A DNA stretch of 42,856 nucleotides from Clostridiales bacterium. Its GTDB lineage: Bacteria > Bacillota > Clostridia > Oscillospirales > Acutalibacteraceae. Shown in pieces: positions 14,880 through 21,627 of this stretch. The stretch covers positions 1 to 42,856 of the forward strand of contig JAJQIJ010000006.1 of assembly GCA_021199275.1 (NCBI GenBank), written 5' to 3'. How positions within the stretch are numbered: the first letter of the stretch is position 1; every line of letters begins with the position of its first letter. The notes beneath the pieces are model-generated. The model made no database searches. It saw only the letters and a program-made list of their open reading frames with translations, and was not told where the DNA came from. The position numbers and the translations under genes are program-made.

Positions 14880-16226
14880 TCAGGAAACAGAAACGCTGCC
14901 GCCGTTGTTTGCAGACGCAACGGCAACCCAGCTTGTGCCTTTGTTAAGCTTAACTTCTTGCCCTGACGAATCTGTAAGAGTAAGCACATTGCCGCTCATG
15001 TCCCATGTAATGTCTTGGGCTGCGCCGCCGCTTATAAGCTTGCCGCTGCCGCTTGTAAGGGTATAAAGGCAATAGGTGTATGACGATGTTGAAACATAGC
15101 TTGTGTTTGCATATAAAACAATTATGTTTGAAAAGCTGACTGACGTGCCGTAATCAGACACATTTGTGTAAAGCCCGCTTTCGCTGTCATATGTCAGGGT
15201 GTGAGTGTCTGTTACAGATGAAATTGTAACTGACACGCTGCTGCAAGCGGCGTCTGAAACAGCAGTCAGTTCGTCATAAAATGAAAGCTGTGTAACGCTG
15301 CTGCTTTTGTCAGTGCTGTAGCCCTGGTTTTCAATGGAGCTTACTATGCTGCTGCCAAGCAGCGCGGCGTTATGCGGGCTTGATTTGTCGCTTGTCCTTT
15401 TAAAGCAGGAAGAAACGGACATGCCGTCTATATCGTCAACACTGTCGTTTGAAATGATGTCATAAGCGCCCACATAATTGCCGGCGGAATGGCTGCCGCC
15501 ATAGTGCACAAAAACACTGTCAAACAGCTCTGAAAGTTCAACCAAAACAGGGCGTGCGGAACGCACAGGCCCCACTTGCGACGGCAGAGACGACATATCG
15601 GCATAAACCCACAGCATTCTGGTTATGCCGCCCTCAACTTCAACTTCAAAAACAATGTCTGCGCTGTCCATATTATATTGCGGGCGGGCTGCCGCTGAAT
15701 TTTCAACCACAACGCTTAAATAGCGGGTGTTAAGCGCGCTTTCGCTGAAATCGCTTTCGCCTGTCAGCGGGTTTACAACTTCAACATTTTCCGCCTGTGT
15801 GTTTTGGGTGGTGGCGACTTGTGAGCTTTCCGTTTCAGCGTTTTGCGTGTTGTCTTTATTAAGATTAAGGCCAAAATAAATGCCGACAATGGCGGCTATT
15901 AAAATTATTGCTGCAATAATGGCTGCAAGTAGTTTTTTATTCAATGCTTTTCCCTCTTTTTTCATATTATGTTCTGCTTTTTCAGAATTTATGTTTGCCG
16001 GCTCTGCCGCTGCTGAATTTTCAGCCGCTGCGCTGCCGTTTTCGGCGCCATTGTCAGTATCTGCCGCGCCGGACGCGGTTTCGGCAGTGCTGCTGTTTGC
16101 AGAATTTTCACTTTCATCAGCCTGCGCCGGCGGTGCATATTCGCCCGGCTTGCCGGAATCGGCGCGCTTTCTGTGCACCTCTTGCAGAATTTCATCTACT
16201 TCGTCATTTTTCTTTCCTTTATCCAT
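14880..16226 (-). CDS. DUF3048 (YerB-like) membrane-anchored extracellular protein
   Basis: This 448-aa protein has a disordered Ala/Glu/Ser-rich cytoplasmic N terminus (1-95), one transmembrane helix (98-120) and an extracytoplasmic DUF3048 domain. The domain begins N-P-L-T-G-E and continues with Y-L-S-V-V-V-E-N, R-P-Q-Y-N, A-D-I-V-F-E, E-G-G-I-T-R, V-G-P-V-R-S-A-R-P and V-H-Y-G-G-S, which are the family landmarks. Relatives are usually lipoproteins; here a type II signal anchor replaces the lipobox. The molecular function is unknown, and a cell-envelope role is usually assumed. A clear promoter lies at 16284-16312. The gene is monocistronic. Confidence 0.85.
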   Translation of the reverse strand: MDKGKKNDEVDEILQEVHRKRADSGKPGEYAPPAQADESENSANSSTAETASGAADTDNGAENGSAAAENSAAAEPANINSEKAEHNMKKEGKALNKKLLAAIIAAIILIAAIVGIYFGLNLNKDNTQNAETESSQVATTQNTQAENVEVVNPLTGESDFSESALNTRYLSVVVENSAAARPQYNMDSADIVFEVEVEGGITRMLWVYADMSSLPSQVGPVRSARPVLVELSELFDSVFVHYGGSHSAGNYVGAYDIISNDSVDDIDGMSVSSCFKRTSDKSSPHNAALLGSSIVSSIENQGYSTDKSSSVTQLSFYDELTAVSDAACSSVSVTISSVTDTHTLTYDSESGLYTNVSDYGTSVSFSNIIVLYANTSYVSTSSYTYCLYTLTSGSGKLISGGAAQDITWDMSGNVLTLTDSSGQEVKLNKGTSWVAVASANNGGSVSVS

Positions 16227-16283
16227 AACATTTTTCGCACATAATGCGCCCCTTCCGTTGTTTTAAAAAAATCATATATGTTA

Positions 16284-16312
16284 ATTATACACGATACGAT
16301 TGTTTTCATCAA
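16284..16312 (-). promoter_or_regulatory. Promoter of the DUF3048 gene
   Basis: On the minus strand, TTGATG (16307-16312), 17-base spacer and TATAAT (16284-16289). Confidence 0.75.
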
Positions 16313-16646
16313 GAACTTTTTTAGGTTTGCATTGCCATGCGGCCACTCCCGCCCCTGCACGGCATTTACAGGCTGCACATGCCTTTTGCCCCGCGCCGCC
16401 GGTGCCCAAGGCGTAATTGAACAAACTTATTGATTTGCAGGGTAAAATATAGTAAAATATATTAGAAACCGGAACTGCCAAAAATGCGGTAAAAAATTTT
16501 GGCATTTTCGCCCCTGTCTTGCCACGCTTAACAATTAAAGTTAAACTTAACGCGGCAAAGCTGCATGAATTTCACGGTTTTTGCCCTAAAAGCTGCAAAC
16601 GCCGGCATTTGGCTAAGGCGATAAAAAATTAAAAGGAAGTTACAAT
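16313..16646. other. Gene-free divergent intergenic region
   Basis: GC-rich patches and short minus-strand ORFs without ribosome binding sites; I see no gene. A possible plus-strand promoter is TTGATT (16430-16435), 17 bases, TAAAAT (16453-16458), leaving a leader of about 180 bases before the 16647 gene. Confidence 0.45.
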
Positions 16647-17270
16647 ATGTCAAGAGCAATTCCTATGATTATAACAAACACCAATGTGCTTGTTTACAAT
16701 AAACAGCAAGGCAGCTTTGAAGACTTTTCACCGCCCGGTATTTCCGGCAGGCCCAACATTCCCTTTTACCATTCATATGCAAAAGAAATTGCCAAAACCC
16801 AGCGTTTATTTAAAGATTTTATAAAAAATATCTGCCCCGGCAAAACTGCCAAAAATATTTTTGCCATAATTGTGCCTGACGACACCAGCCCGCTTGAAAG
16901 CATATTTATTAACGAATTTTTTGTTAATTCCGGCGCATGCAAAGCTGTTGCGCAAATGACTATGGGGCAAGCCCTTTCTAAAGACGCACCGGCATATGTT
17001 TCAATTTCAAAATCAAGCAGAAACATAGTTTTACAATATGTAAAAAACAATGAAATACTTGCCGCCAGATATTATGACTGTGACAATTATGATATTGCGC
17101 GCATAAAAAGCGAAGCCAAAAAGCTGCATATTGATATTGAATATAACAAAACCCCGATTTTTGTAAACAATTTTAATCTTAATATGGACGATTTTTTTGA
17201 CATGGGCGAAGTTGTCACTCCAAAGGATTTTATGGACAAAATAGCTGTTATAGACGTTGAAAAAATATAA
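16647..17270 (+). CDS. Unrecognised 207-aa cytoplasmic protein
   Basis: I do not recognise this protein. It has no signal peptide or membrane segment. A stretch around 88-125 (I-V-P-D-D-T-S-P-L-E-S-I-F, then N-S-G-A-C-K-A-V-A-Q-M) followed by A-Y-V-S-I-S-K-S-S-R-N-I-V faintly recalls a subdomain of actin/MreB/Hsp70-fold ATPases, but no nucleotide-binding motif is intact, so this is only a hint. AAAAGGAAG upstream of the ATG is good evidence of translation, and base composition is like that of its neighbours. The stop codon TAA falls within TATAACTTGG, the start of a repeat copy. Confidence 0.6.
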   Translation: MSRAIPMIITNTNVLVYNKQQGSFEDFSPPGISGRPNIPFYHSYAKEIAKTQRLFKDFIKNICPGKTAKNIFAIIVPDDTSPLESIFINEFFVNSGACKAVAQMTMGQALSKDAPAYVSISKSSRNIVLQYVKNNEILAARYYDCDNYDIARIKSEAKKLHIDIEYNKTPIFVNNFNLNMDDFFDMGEVVTPKDFMDKIAVIDVEKI

Positions 17271-17300
17271 CTTGGGCACGAAATGTCCCCCCCCCGCCTT
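17266..17300 (+). repeat. Fragment of the interspersed repeat (R8) at the end of the 207-aa gene
   Basis: TATAACTTGGGCACGAAATG, then a nine-C tract and GCCTTG, matching the start of copy R2. The first bases supply the stop codon of the preceding gene. Confidence 0.65.
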
Positions 17301-17591
17301 GTAAACGACTATTAAATATAATAATTTACAAAAAGAAAAAACCGACAGCGTGATAAAACCACACTGCCGATTTTTTAAAGATAGAATTTATTTAATTGGC
17401 AGATTAAATAACTGAGCATGTAACTATCTTTATTCACATTATATTACACACGCAGTTTATTGTCAAGCAAAATGTTAATTTTTGTCAAAAAAATTATTTA
17501 ATTGCAGTTTTATGCCGAAACATAAAGCCCTGCCGAACAAAGCGGCGTAAAATAATGATTTGCGCACCCTGCGGGGAAATAAACACGCAAG
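17301..17591. other. Gene-free stretch with a terminator-like hairpin
   Basis: An imperfect hairpin at 17335-17377 (ACCGACAGCGTG..CCACACTGCCGAT flanked by A5 and T6) probably ends transcription of the 207-aa gene. The remaining AT-rich bases to 17591 show nothing I can name. Confidence 0.45.
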
Positions 17592-17807
17592 CTATAAATC
17601 GTCTGCGTCCTGCACCGGCTCTTCGTAATCTGTGCCGTAATAGGTGTCGTAAGTCGTGCCGGTGTAGCTGCCGTTTGTGTCGCTTTCAGCCATGTCAGGG
17701 CTGATGTATGAAGATAAATCTATAACCTTTTTGCCGTTTATATTTTTTTGCTTTTTATCAGCGAATTTTTTTTGCTTGTCCATTTTGTTTTTGTCTTTAT
17801 TTTGCAT
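17592..17807 (-). CDS. Small hydrophilic protein, 71 aa
   Basis: I do not recognise this protein. The N-terminal half is strongly basic (K, D, Q, N with repeated K-x-x-K-K). The C-terminal half is acidic and rich in Tyr, Thr, Gly and Asp, so it is probably disordered. AGGG eight bases before the ATG at 17807 favours that start over an in-frame GTG nine bases upstream. It is a lone gene at the outer edge of the left direct repeat, so it marks the chromosomal side of the island. Confidence 0.5.
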   Translation of the reverse strand: MQNKDKNKMDKQKKFADKKQKNINGKKVIDLSSYISPDMAESDTNGSYTGTTYDTYYGTDYEEPVQDADDL

Positions 17808-17843
17808 AAAACCCACCCTGCGAATTTACTTTTACCGGGCTTT

Positions 17844-18172
17844 TGCGCAAAAATATATTGCCTAATGAAACCGGCTAAATACATTTAAAACGCAGCCCGC
17901 CCTTTAGCTATATTTTAAGCGGCTGCGCTTTTTTTATGCAAAGAAAAGCCAAAATAATTTAGGCAAATTTTGTGGGTTGCATAGTAAAGAGCCGGGCATA
18001 TCTTTTTATTAAGCTACAGCATTCAATATGATAATTAAAATGCAGGAAAAATTGCTTCATTTTCCAATAATAACTTAGGCAAGGAATGTCCCCTGTCTCT
18101 ACAGGCGGCTCTGCCCGATTTTGAAGGAGCTGTGAGTACAATATCCCGCCGGGTGGCGGCAGCGACTGTCGC
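17844..18172. repeat. Left 329-bp direct repeat of the island
   Basis: Positions 17844-18172 match 21628-21956 at a constant offset of 3784 bases, with one difference seen (A at 18165, G at 21949). It contains a terminator hairpin and most of a copy of the interspersed repeat. No transposase or integrase lies between the repeats. Confidence 0.95.
17891..17935 (+). terminator. Hairpin terminator inside the left direct repeat (copy at 21675-21719)
   Basis: CGCAGCC pairs with GGCTGCG across a long loop, followed by seven T. It is repeated exactly in the right direct repeat, where it ends the island transcript. Confidence 0.65.
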
Positions 18173-18206
18173 CCCCACGTTGAATAACGGGCAAGCCCTT
18201 ATTGAA
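18070..18206 (+). repeat. Interspersed hairpin repeat, copy R9
   Basis: AATAACTTAGGCAAGGAATG, CTCTACAGGCGG, GAAGGAGCTGTGAGTACAAT, CCGCCGGGTGGCGGC, CACGTTGAATAACGGGCAAG and CCCTTATTGAA. It crosses the right edge of the left direct repeat. Its second copy at 21854-21956 is cut short at that same edge. Confidence 0.8.
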
Positions 18207-18244
18207 AATATTCGAGTTTGATTTATGGAAAAAGTTGCAAAAAA

Positions 18245-18261
18245 TCAACCAAAAAGGTTGA
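18245..18261. promoter_or_regulatory. Palindromic operator over the -35 box of the island operon
   Basis: TCAACC-AAAAA-GGTTGA is a perfect inverted repeat whose right half overlaps the -35 TTGACA (18258-18263). Repression by the adjacent XRE protein is the natural reading. Confidence 0.75.
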
Positions 18262-18286
18262 CAAATTCAATCTGGCAGGTTATAAT
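18258..18286 (+). promoter_or_regulatory. Consensus promoter of the island operon
   Basis: TTGACA, exactly 17 bases, TATAAT: a perfect sigma-A promoter, 34 bases before the start codon of the XRE gene. Confidence 0.9.
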
Positions 18287-18319
18287 ATTATTAAACTGAA
18301 TGGTTAAGGAGGATTTATT

Positions 18320-18682
18320 ATGCTAACAAATATAGGAAAATTTTTAAGAAAACTCCGTATAGACAATGGTGAAATCTTAAAAGATATGGCAGAAGCCCTT
18401 GGAGTATCTTCGTCTTTTTTATCTGCTGTGGAAAACGGAAAAAAGAAAATGCCGGCAAGTTGGACAACAAAGTTAGCCGAATTGTATTCGTTTAATGAGG
18501 CTCAATCAGAGGAACTTCACGAAGCGGTTATTGACACAAATAATGCTATCGAGCTCAATTTACAAAATGCAACTCCAAACAACAGGGCACTTGCAATTTC
18601 ATTTGCAAGAGAGTTTGATTCTCTTGACTATGAAACAAGCAAAAAAATTCTTGAAATTTTAAAGCGACGCAAGGAGGATTAA
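18320..18682 (+). CDS. XRE-family (Cro/CI-type) repressor
   Basis: This 120-aa protein has a helix-turn-helix in residues 5-60 (L-R-K-L-R, then L-K-D-M-A-E-A-L-G-V-S-S-S-F-L-S-A-V-E-N-G-K). A C-terminal helical part follows and ends in a basic R-R-K. It probably represses its own promoter through the palindrome at 18245-18261. AAGGAGG upstream of the ATG is strong. The next gene, an ImmA/IrrE-type protease, starts three bases after the stop; in ICEBs1 and related elements such a protease cleaves the XRE repressor on induction. The pair therefore looks like the switch of the island. Confidence 0.88.
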   Translation: MLTNIGKFLRKLRIDNGEILKDMAEALGVSSSFLSAVENGKKKMPASWTTKLAELYSFNEAQSEELHEAVIDTNNAIELNLQNATPNNRALAISFAREFDSLDYETSKKILEILKRRKED

Positions 18683-18685
18683 AAT

Positions 18686-19201
18686 TTGAGCAAATATATG
18701 GTCGAGGCAAAGTCACGTTCAGACTTGAGGAATCTTGCCCGTGCTCTCAGAAAACAGTTACAGTTAGATGATGAGCTTTACTTCCCAATAGTGGAACTTC
18801 TTGACGTTATGACAGAACTTTTTGAGGATTTTAATTACGAAATCGTCAATGACAAGGATATGAGAAAAAACGTTCACGCTGATACCGATATTCGTACCGG
18901 GCACATTCGTATCAAAGAAAGTGTATATGAAGGTGCTTGCAATGGCGAGGGTAGAGATAGAATGACTATTGCACACGAAATAGGCCATTATTTTACATTA
19001 TGCTTTTGCGGGTTTAAACTTGAACGAAATTTTGGCAACAATGAAATTCCAGCATTTCGTGACCCTGAATGGCAGGCAAAATGCTTTGCAGGTGAACTTA
19101 TGGTGCCTGCGCATCTTGTTAAAGAAATGAGCAAGGCTAAAATTGCTAAGCAGTGCGGGGTTTCTTATGATGCTGCTTGTGTGCAATATAAACATTTATA
19201 A
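18686..19201 (+). CDS. ImmA/IrrE-type zinc metalloprotease
   Basis: This 171-aa protein contains the zinc motif H-E-I-G-H (residues 94-98, within M-T-I-A-H-E-I-G-H-Y-F). Downstream P-E-W-Q-A-K-C-F-A-G-E-L-M-V-P supplies the third ligand region, as in ImmA, IrrE and phage relatives that cut XRE repressors. The start is TTG at 18686, eight bases after GGAGG; the in-frame ATG at 18698 is too far from the ribosome binding site. The gene follows the XRE gene by three bases. The C terminus is helical and may recognise the repressor. Its inducing signal is unknown. Confidence 0.9.
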   Translation: MSKYMVEAKSRSDLRNLARALRKQLQLDDELYFPIVELLDVMTELFEDFNYEIVNDKDMRKNVHADTDIRTGHIRIKESVYEGACNGEGRDRMTIAHEIGHYFTLCFCGFKLERNFGNNEIPAFRDPEWQAKCFAGELMVPAHLVKEMSKAKIAKQCGVSYDAACVQYKHL

Positions 19202-19219
19202 TGGAAAGGAGATGATGTG

Positions 19220-19393
19220 ATGATTGTATTTACAAAAAAAGAAAAAGCACTTTATAAATTGTTGGAGCAATTTACAAAGTGCTATTCCTTCAGATGCAAG
19301 CATCTTAACTTTGGTAAATTTATTATGCCACATCTGAAAATTTTTTTCAATAGTTTTAAACAAAAAAATTTAATTTTTATGGAGGTGGCATAA
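19220..19393 (+). CDS. 57-aa basic small protein between the protease and DUF4417 genes
   Basis: I do not recognise this protein. It begins M-I-V-F-T-K-K-E-K-A-L and is rich in Lys, Phe and Leu, with Cys residues at 21 and 26. AAAGGAGATGAT just upstream is a strong ribosome binding site. The stop codon lies one base before the ATG of the DUF4417 gene, whose own ribosome binding site is inside this frame, so the two are translationally linked. It could be a regulator or a leader peptide. Confidence 0.55.
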   Translation: MIVFTKKEKALYKLLEQFTKCYSFRCKHLNFGKFIMPHLKIFFNSFKQKNLIFMEVA

Positions 19394-19394
19394 T

Positions 19395-20060
19395 ATGTCT
19401 ACTATTAACTGTACCCGCAACGGGTGCAAAGATGTTTTTCACGCATTTTTGGTAAAAAATGCGAATTATGATGGTGAACTTGAGATTCCGTGTTTAAATT
19501 CGGAACATCAAGTTCCGAATAGACTTATTCCATTTTCAAAAGCTATTCATAGCACTGATACTGATGCTTGGGTTCATTTTTATGAGGATGATGCAAAATT
19601 TGAAAGGATATGGAATCAACCTAACAAATATTTTTCTATCCTCAAAAAATTCAATGGCGTGATTTCACCTGATTTCAGTGTCTACAGAGATATGCCGCTT
19701 GTAATGCAACAGTGGAATATTTACCGTAGTCGAGCTTTAGGACACTGGTTACAAGAGAACGGCATTTGCGTAATTCCCAATATCCGCTTTGGCGACAGTC
19801 GTACATATGATACAGCTTGCTGTGGGGTTGAGAAACACGGTGTAATCGCCATTGGTTCTCACGGTTGCCTCAAGCTTTTATCGGAACGAGGCTATTTTCA
19901 AGACGGACTCCGTGCCGTTGCTGCAAAGTTAGTACCTACTACCATTATTGTATATGGTACAGCACCCGATTATATCTTTAGTGAGTATAAGACATTAGGA
20001 ATTAAAATCGTTCAATTCGATAGCGATTTTATGCTTAGCCGAAAGGCGGTGAGTGCTTAA
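19395..20060 (+). CDS. DUF4417 family protein
   Basis: This 221-aa protein matches, from memory, the DUF4417 family: P-D-F-S-V-Y-R-D-M-P, then Q-Q-W-N-I-Y-R-S-R-A-L-G, I-P-N-I-R-F-G-D, and I-A-I-G-S-H-G-C near residue 152. The function of the family is unknown. Members recur in mobile elements and accessory islands of Firmicutes. It has no signal peptide or membrane segment. The first 25 residues contain two Cys and a His (C-T-R-N-G-C-K-D-V-F-H), which could bind metal. AGGAGG-like GGAGGTGG precedes the ATG. Its TAA overlaps the next ATG (TAATG), so it is coupled to the candidate effector gene. Confidence 0.75.
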   Translation: MSTINCTRNGCKDVFHAFLVKNANYDGELEIPCLNSEHQVPNRLIPFSKAIHSTDTDAWVHFYEDDAKFERIWNQPNKYFSILKKFNGVISPDFSVYRDMPLVMQQWNIYRSRALGHWLQENGICVIPNIRFGDSRTYDTACCGVEKHGVIAIGSHGCLKLLSERGYFQDGLRAVAAKLVPTTIIVYGTAPDYIFSEYKTLGIKIVQFDSDFMLSRKAVSA

Positions 20061-20485
20061 TGGGTGCAGGATATCACGGTGGTTTTGGTAAAACAAACGG
20101 AGCTAAACAGCAAAAGGAAAAAGAAACTGGTACACAGCTTAAAATGCCAAATCATACGCAAGCCATCACTCCAAAGGAAAAATTCTTAAAGTATTCTTTG
20201 GACTATTCCAATAAAAATGCAGCTGGTAAAGCTGAAGCATACGAAAACGGGCTTGGCTATAATCAATCCAACTACCACAGCTTAGTTACTCAAATCCATA
20301 ATGCTGTTACATCAGGAACATCAACACCATATGAAGTAACAGAAAGTGAATATGGAACAAAGTTCAAATATCGCATACCCGTAACTGGGCCTAATGGGAA
20401 AACCAAAAATGTAATTGCTGTGTATCAAGTTGATAAAGGGAGCGAAACTCCTCGATTAATTACTAACTATTTGGAGGGAAAATAA
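20060..20485 (+). CDS. Candidate effector: glycine-rich leader plus DUF6883-like C-terminal domain
   Basis: This 141-aa protein has two parts. Residues 1-30 form a leader M-G-A-G-Y-H-G-G-F-G-K-T followed by a Lys/Gln/Glu-rich linker. Residues 45-141 resemble DUF6883, a small domain often found as a toxin-like partner of DUF4926 proteins: K-Y-S-L-D, G-K-A-E-A-Y, G-L-G-Y, then E-Y-G-T-K-F-K-Y-R-I-P-V-T-G-P-N-G and a final P-R-L-I-T-N-Y. That match is from memory and needs an HMM search. No signal peptide is seen, so action would be intracellular or need a special export route. The stop codon is immediately followed by the first DUF4926-like gene. Confidence 0.65.
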   Translation: MGAGYHGGFGKTNGAKQQKEKETGTQLKMPNHTQAITPKEKFLKYSLDYSNKNAAGKAEAYENGLGYNQSNYHSLVTQIHNAVTSGTSTPYEVTESEYGTKFKYRIPVTGPNGKTKNVIAVYQVDKGSETPRLITNYLEGK

Positions 20486-20677
20486 ATGTTTTCAGAAAAT
20501 GACAGAGTTATCACTCTTGTTGAAAAAGATGCCTTTCCGAAAGGAACTATTGGCGTCGTCGTAAGCAAATATTCTGTGGCAGATGTTTACGAAGTCGAAT
20601 TGTGGGATGATAAAAATTATCCTGTCGATGTTGTGACATTCAAAGCAGAAGAACTGCAAAAAGTTGAGGTGCTATAA
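20486..20677 (+). CDS. DUF4926-like small protein, first copy (candidate immunity)
   Basis: This 63-aa protein is predicted to be a small beta-barrel. It has the DUF4926 pattern D-R-V-I-T-L-V-E, F-P-K-G-T-I-G-V-V-V, Y-E-V-E-L-W-D and a closing V-T-F-K-A-E-E-L. It starts directly at the base after the upstream stop codon; GGAGGG lies inside the end of the effector gene. DUF4926 genes commonly follow DUF6883 genes, so a role as antitoxin or immunity protein is the leading guess. Confidence 0.7.
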   Translation: MFSENDRVITLVEKDAFPKGTIGVVVSKYSVADVYEVELWDDKNYPVDVVTFKAEELQKVEVL

Positions 20678-20679
20678 TA

Positions 20680-20865
20680 TTGAAAGAATTAGATGTTGTT
20701 CGATTGGTAGAAAACTTTAATGGTTTTTCAGCCGGTACAGAGGGAACTATTGTCGCAGAATACGATGGTGAGTATTTTGAGGTTGAGTTCTTTGATGTTA
20801 ATGGCGATACCATTGATGTGATTACTACTCCAACCAGCAAATTACAACTTATAGAATCAGTGTAA
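20680..20865 (+). CDS. DUF4926-like small protein, second copy (candidate immunity)
   Basis: This 61-aa protein begins M-K-E-L-D-V-V-R-L-V-E-N, then G-T-E-G-T-I-V, Y-F-E-V-E-F-F-D-V-N-G and L-Q-L-I-E at the end, the textbook DUF4926 layout. The start is TTG at 20680, two bases after the previous stop, with TTGAGGTG overlapping the end of the first copy. The two copies share the fold pattern but few residues, which suggests old divergence, perhaps immunity to different effector variants. Without the second gene there would be no reason for such tight packing. Confidence 0.75.
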   Translation: MKELDVVRLVENFNGFSAGTEGTIVAEYDGEYFEVEFFDVNGDTIDVITTPTSKLQLIESV

Positions 20866-20912
20866 TGAGGTGTAAAATATCAAAAAATACATTTTGTTAA
20901 GGAGGCAGGGCA

Positions 20913-21485
20913 ATGAAAACCATAAATTATCGTTTTAACGACTCAGTAATGCAATTATTGCATAATTTAATCGGTAAATCTTTCCATACCTTTTCGTGTG
21001 ATAGACTCCCTAATGCATCGACAACTGTATATGGTGCTGTTGTCATTTCGATTGACAATACAACATATGCGTTGACGAATTTTTTGGAGCCTGTTGATTA
21101 TATCAACCGAAAAGAAGATGTTGGAATTTTCAGATTTTCCGCAATAGACGAAAGTAGGCGTATTGAAATATTCAGTGAATGTACTCCTGTCACTACGCCG
21201 GTCGAACAAAAAATTGTATCAATAAAGATTGTCGATGAAACACAGTATCTTTATAAAGACGACATCATAGAATATGAGATTTCAACGGTTCGTGGCGTCG
21301 TATTTGTGCTTGAGGACGGCAGAGAAATATCTTTTGAAAAAGATATTTGGTTTTCCGAATTTATTGAAGTAAGGACAGGTTATGAACTTGAAACGACCTT
21401 TGCCTCTACTGATGTGTTTATTGAGGAATGGTCAGATTCAGATTATGTTCCTGATATAGTACGTAATACTGTAGTAATCAAATAA
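20913..21485 (+). CDS. Unrecognised acidic 190-aa protein at the end of the island operon
   Basis: I do not recognise this protein. It is acidic and predicted mostly beta, with I-N-Y-R-F-N-D-S-V, G-A-V-V-I-S-I-D-N-T-T-Y-A-L and a second half containing R-G-V-V-F-V-L-E-D-G-R-E-I-S-F. It lacks membrane segments and Cys-rich sites apart from C31 and C110. AAGGAGG before the ATG is very strong, and only 47 bases separate it from the second DUF4926-like gene, so it belongs to the same operon. Its position suggests another immunity or accessory protein. Confidence 0.6.
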   Translation: MKTINYRFNDSVMQLLHNLIGKSFHTFSCDRLPNASTTVYGAVVISIDNTTYALTNFLEPVDYINRKEDVGIFRFSAIDESRRIEIFSECTPVTTPVEQKIVSIKIVDETQYLYKDDIIEYEISTVRGVVFVLEDGREISFEKDIWFSEFIEVRTGYELETTFASTDVFIEEWSDSDYVPDIVRNTVVIK

Positions 21486-21536
21486 ATAGAATTGTATTTA
21501 AATATCACTCCTGACGGTATCATAAGCATAGAACTT

Positions 21537-21563
21537 GTCAAAGCGGTATAATACTGCTTTGAC
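21537..21563. other. Strong hairpin downstream of the island operon
   Basis: GTCAAAGCGGTA-TAA-TACTGCTTTGAC is a 12-bp inverted repeat with one mismatch and a three-base loop. It has no T-run, so it may be a recombination or protein-binding site, or a processing hairpin. Confidence 0.6.
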
Positions 21564-21590
21564 GTAATAAAACAGCGAGATATTGTCAGA

Positions 21591-21620
21591 AAAAACCGGC
21601 AGGCGATTTTTCACCTGCCG
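21591..21620. terminator. Hairpin terminator at the right end of the island
   Basis: CGGCAGG pairs with CCTGCCG across ten bases, with five A on the left; the T-run is on the minus side. It lies just before the right direct repeat. Confidence 0.5.
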
Positions 21621-21627
21621 TGTCTTC

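Noticed and set aside
16281..16505. 74-aa minus-strand ORF and the overlapping 60-aa ORF at 16196-16378
   Set aside because: No ribosome binding site; they overlap the DUF3048 promoter.
17959..18141. 60-aa minus-strand ORF repeated as a 77-aa ORF at 21743-21976
   Set aside because: It is duplicated only because it lies in the direct repeats. It has no ribosome binding site and spans hairpin repeat sequence.
18173..21627. Island as an insertion sequence or conjugative element
   Set aside because: No transposase, integrase, relaxase or transfer gene is present, and the 329-bp flanks are direct, not inverted.
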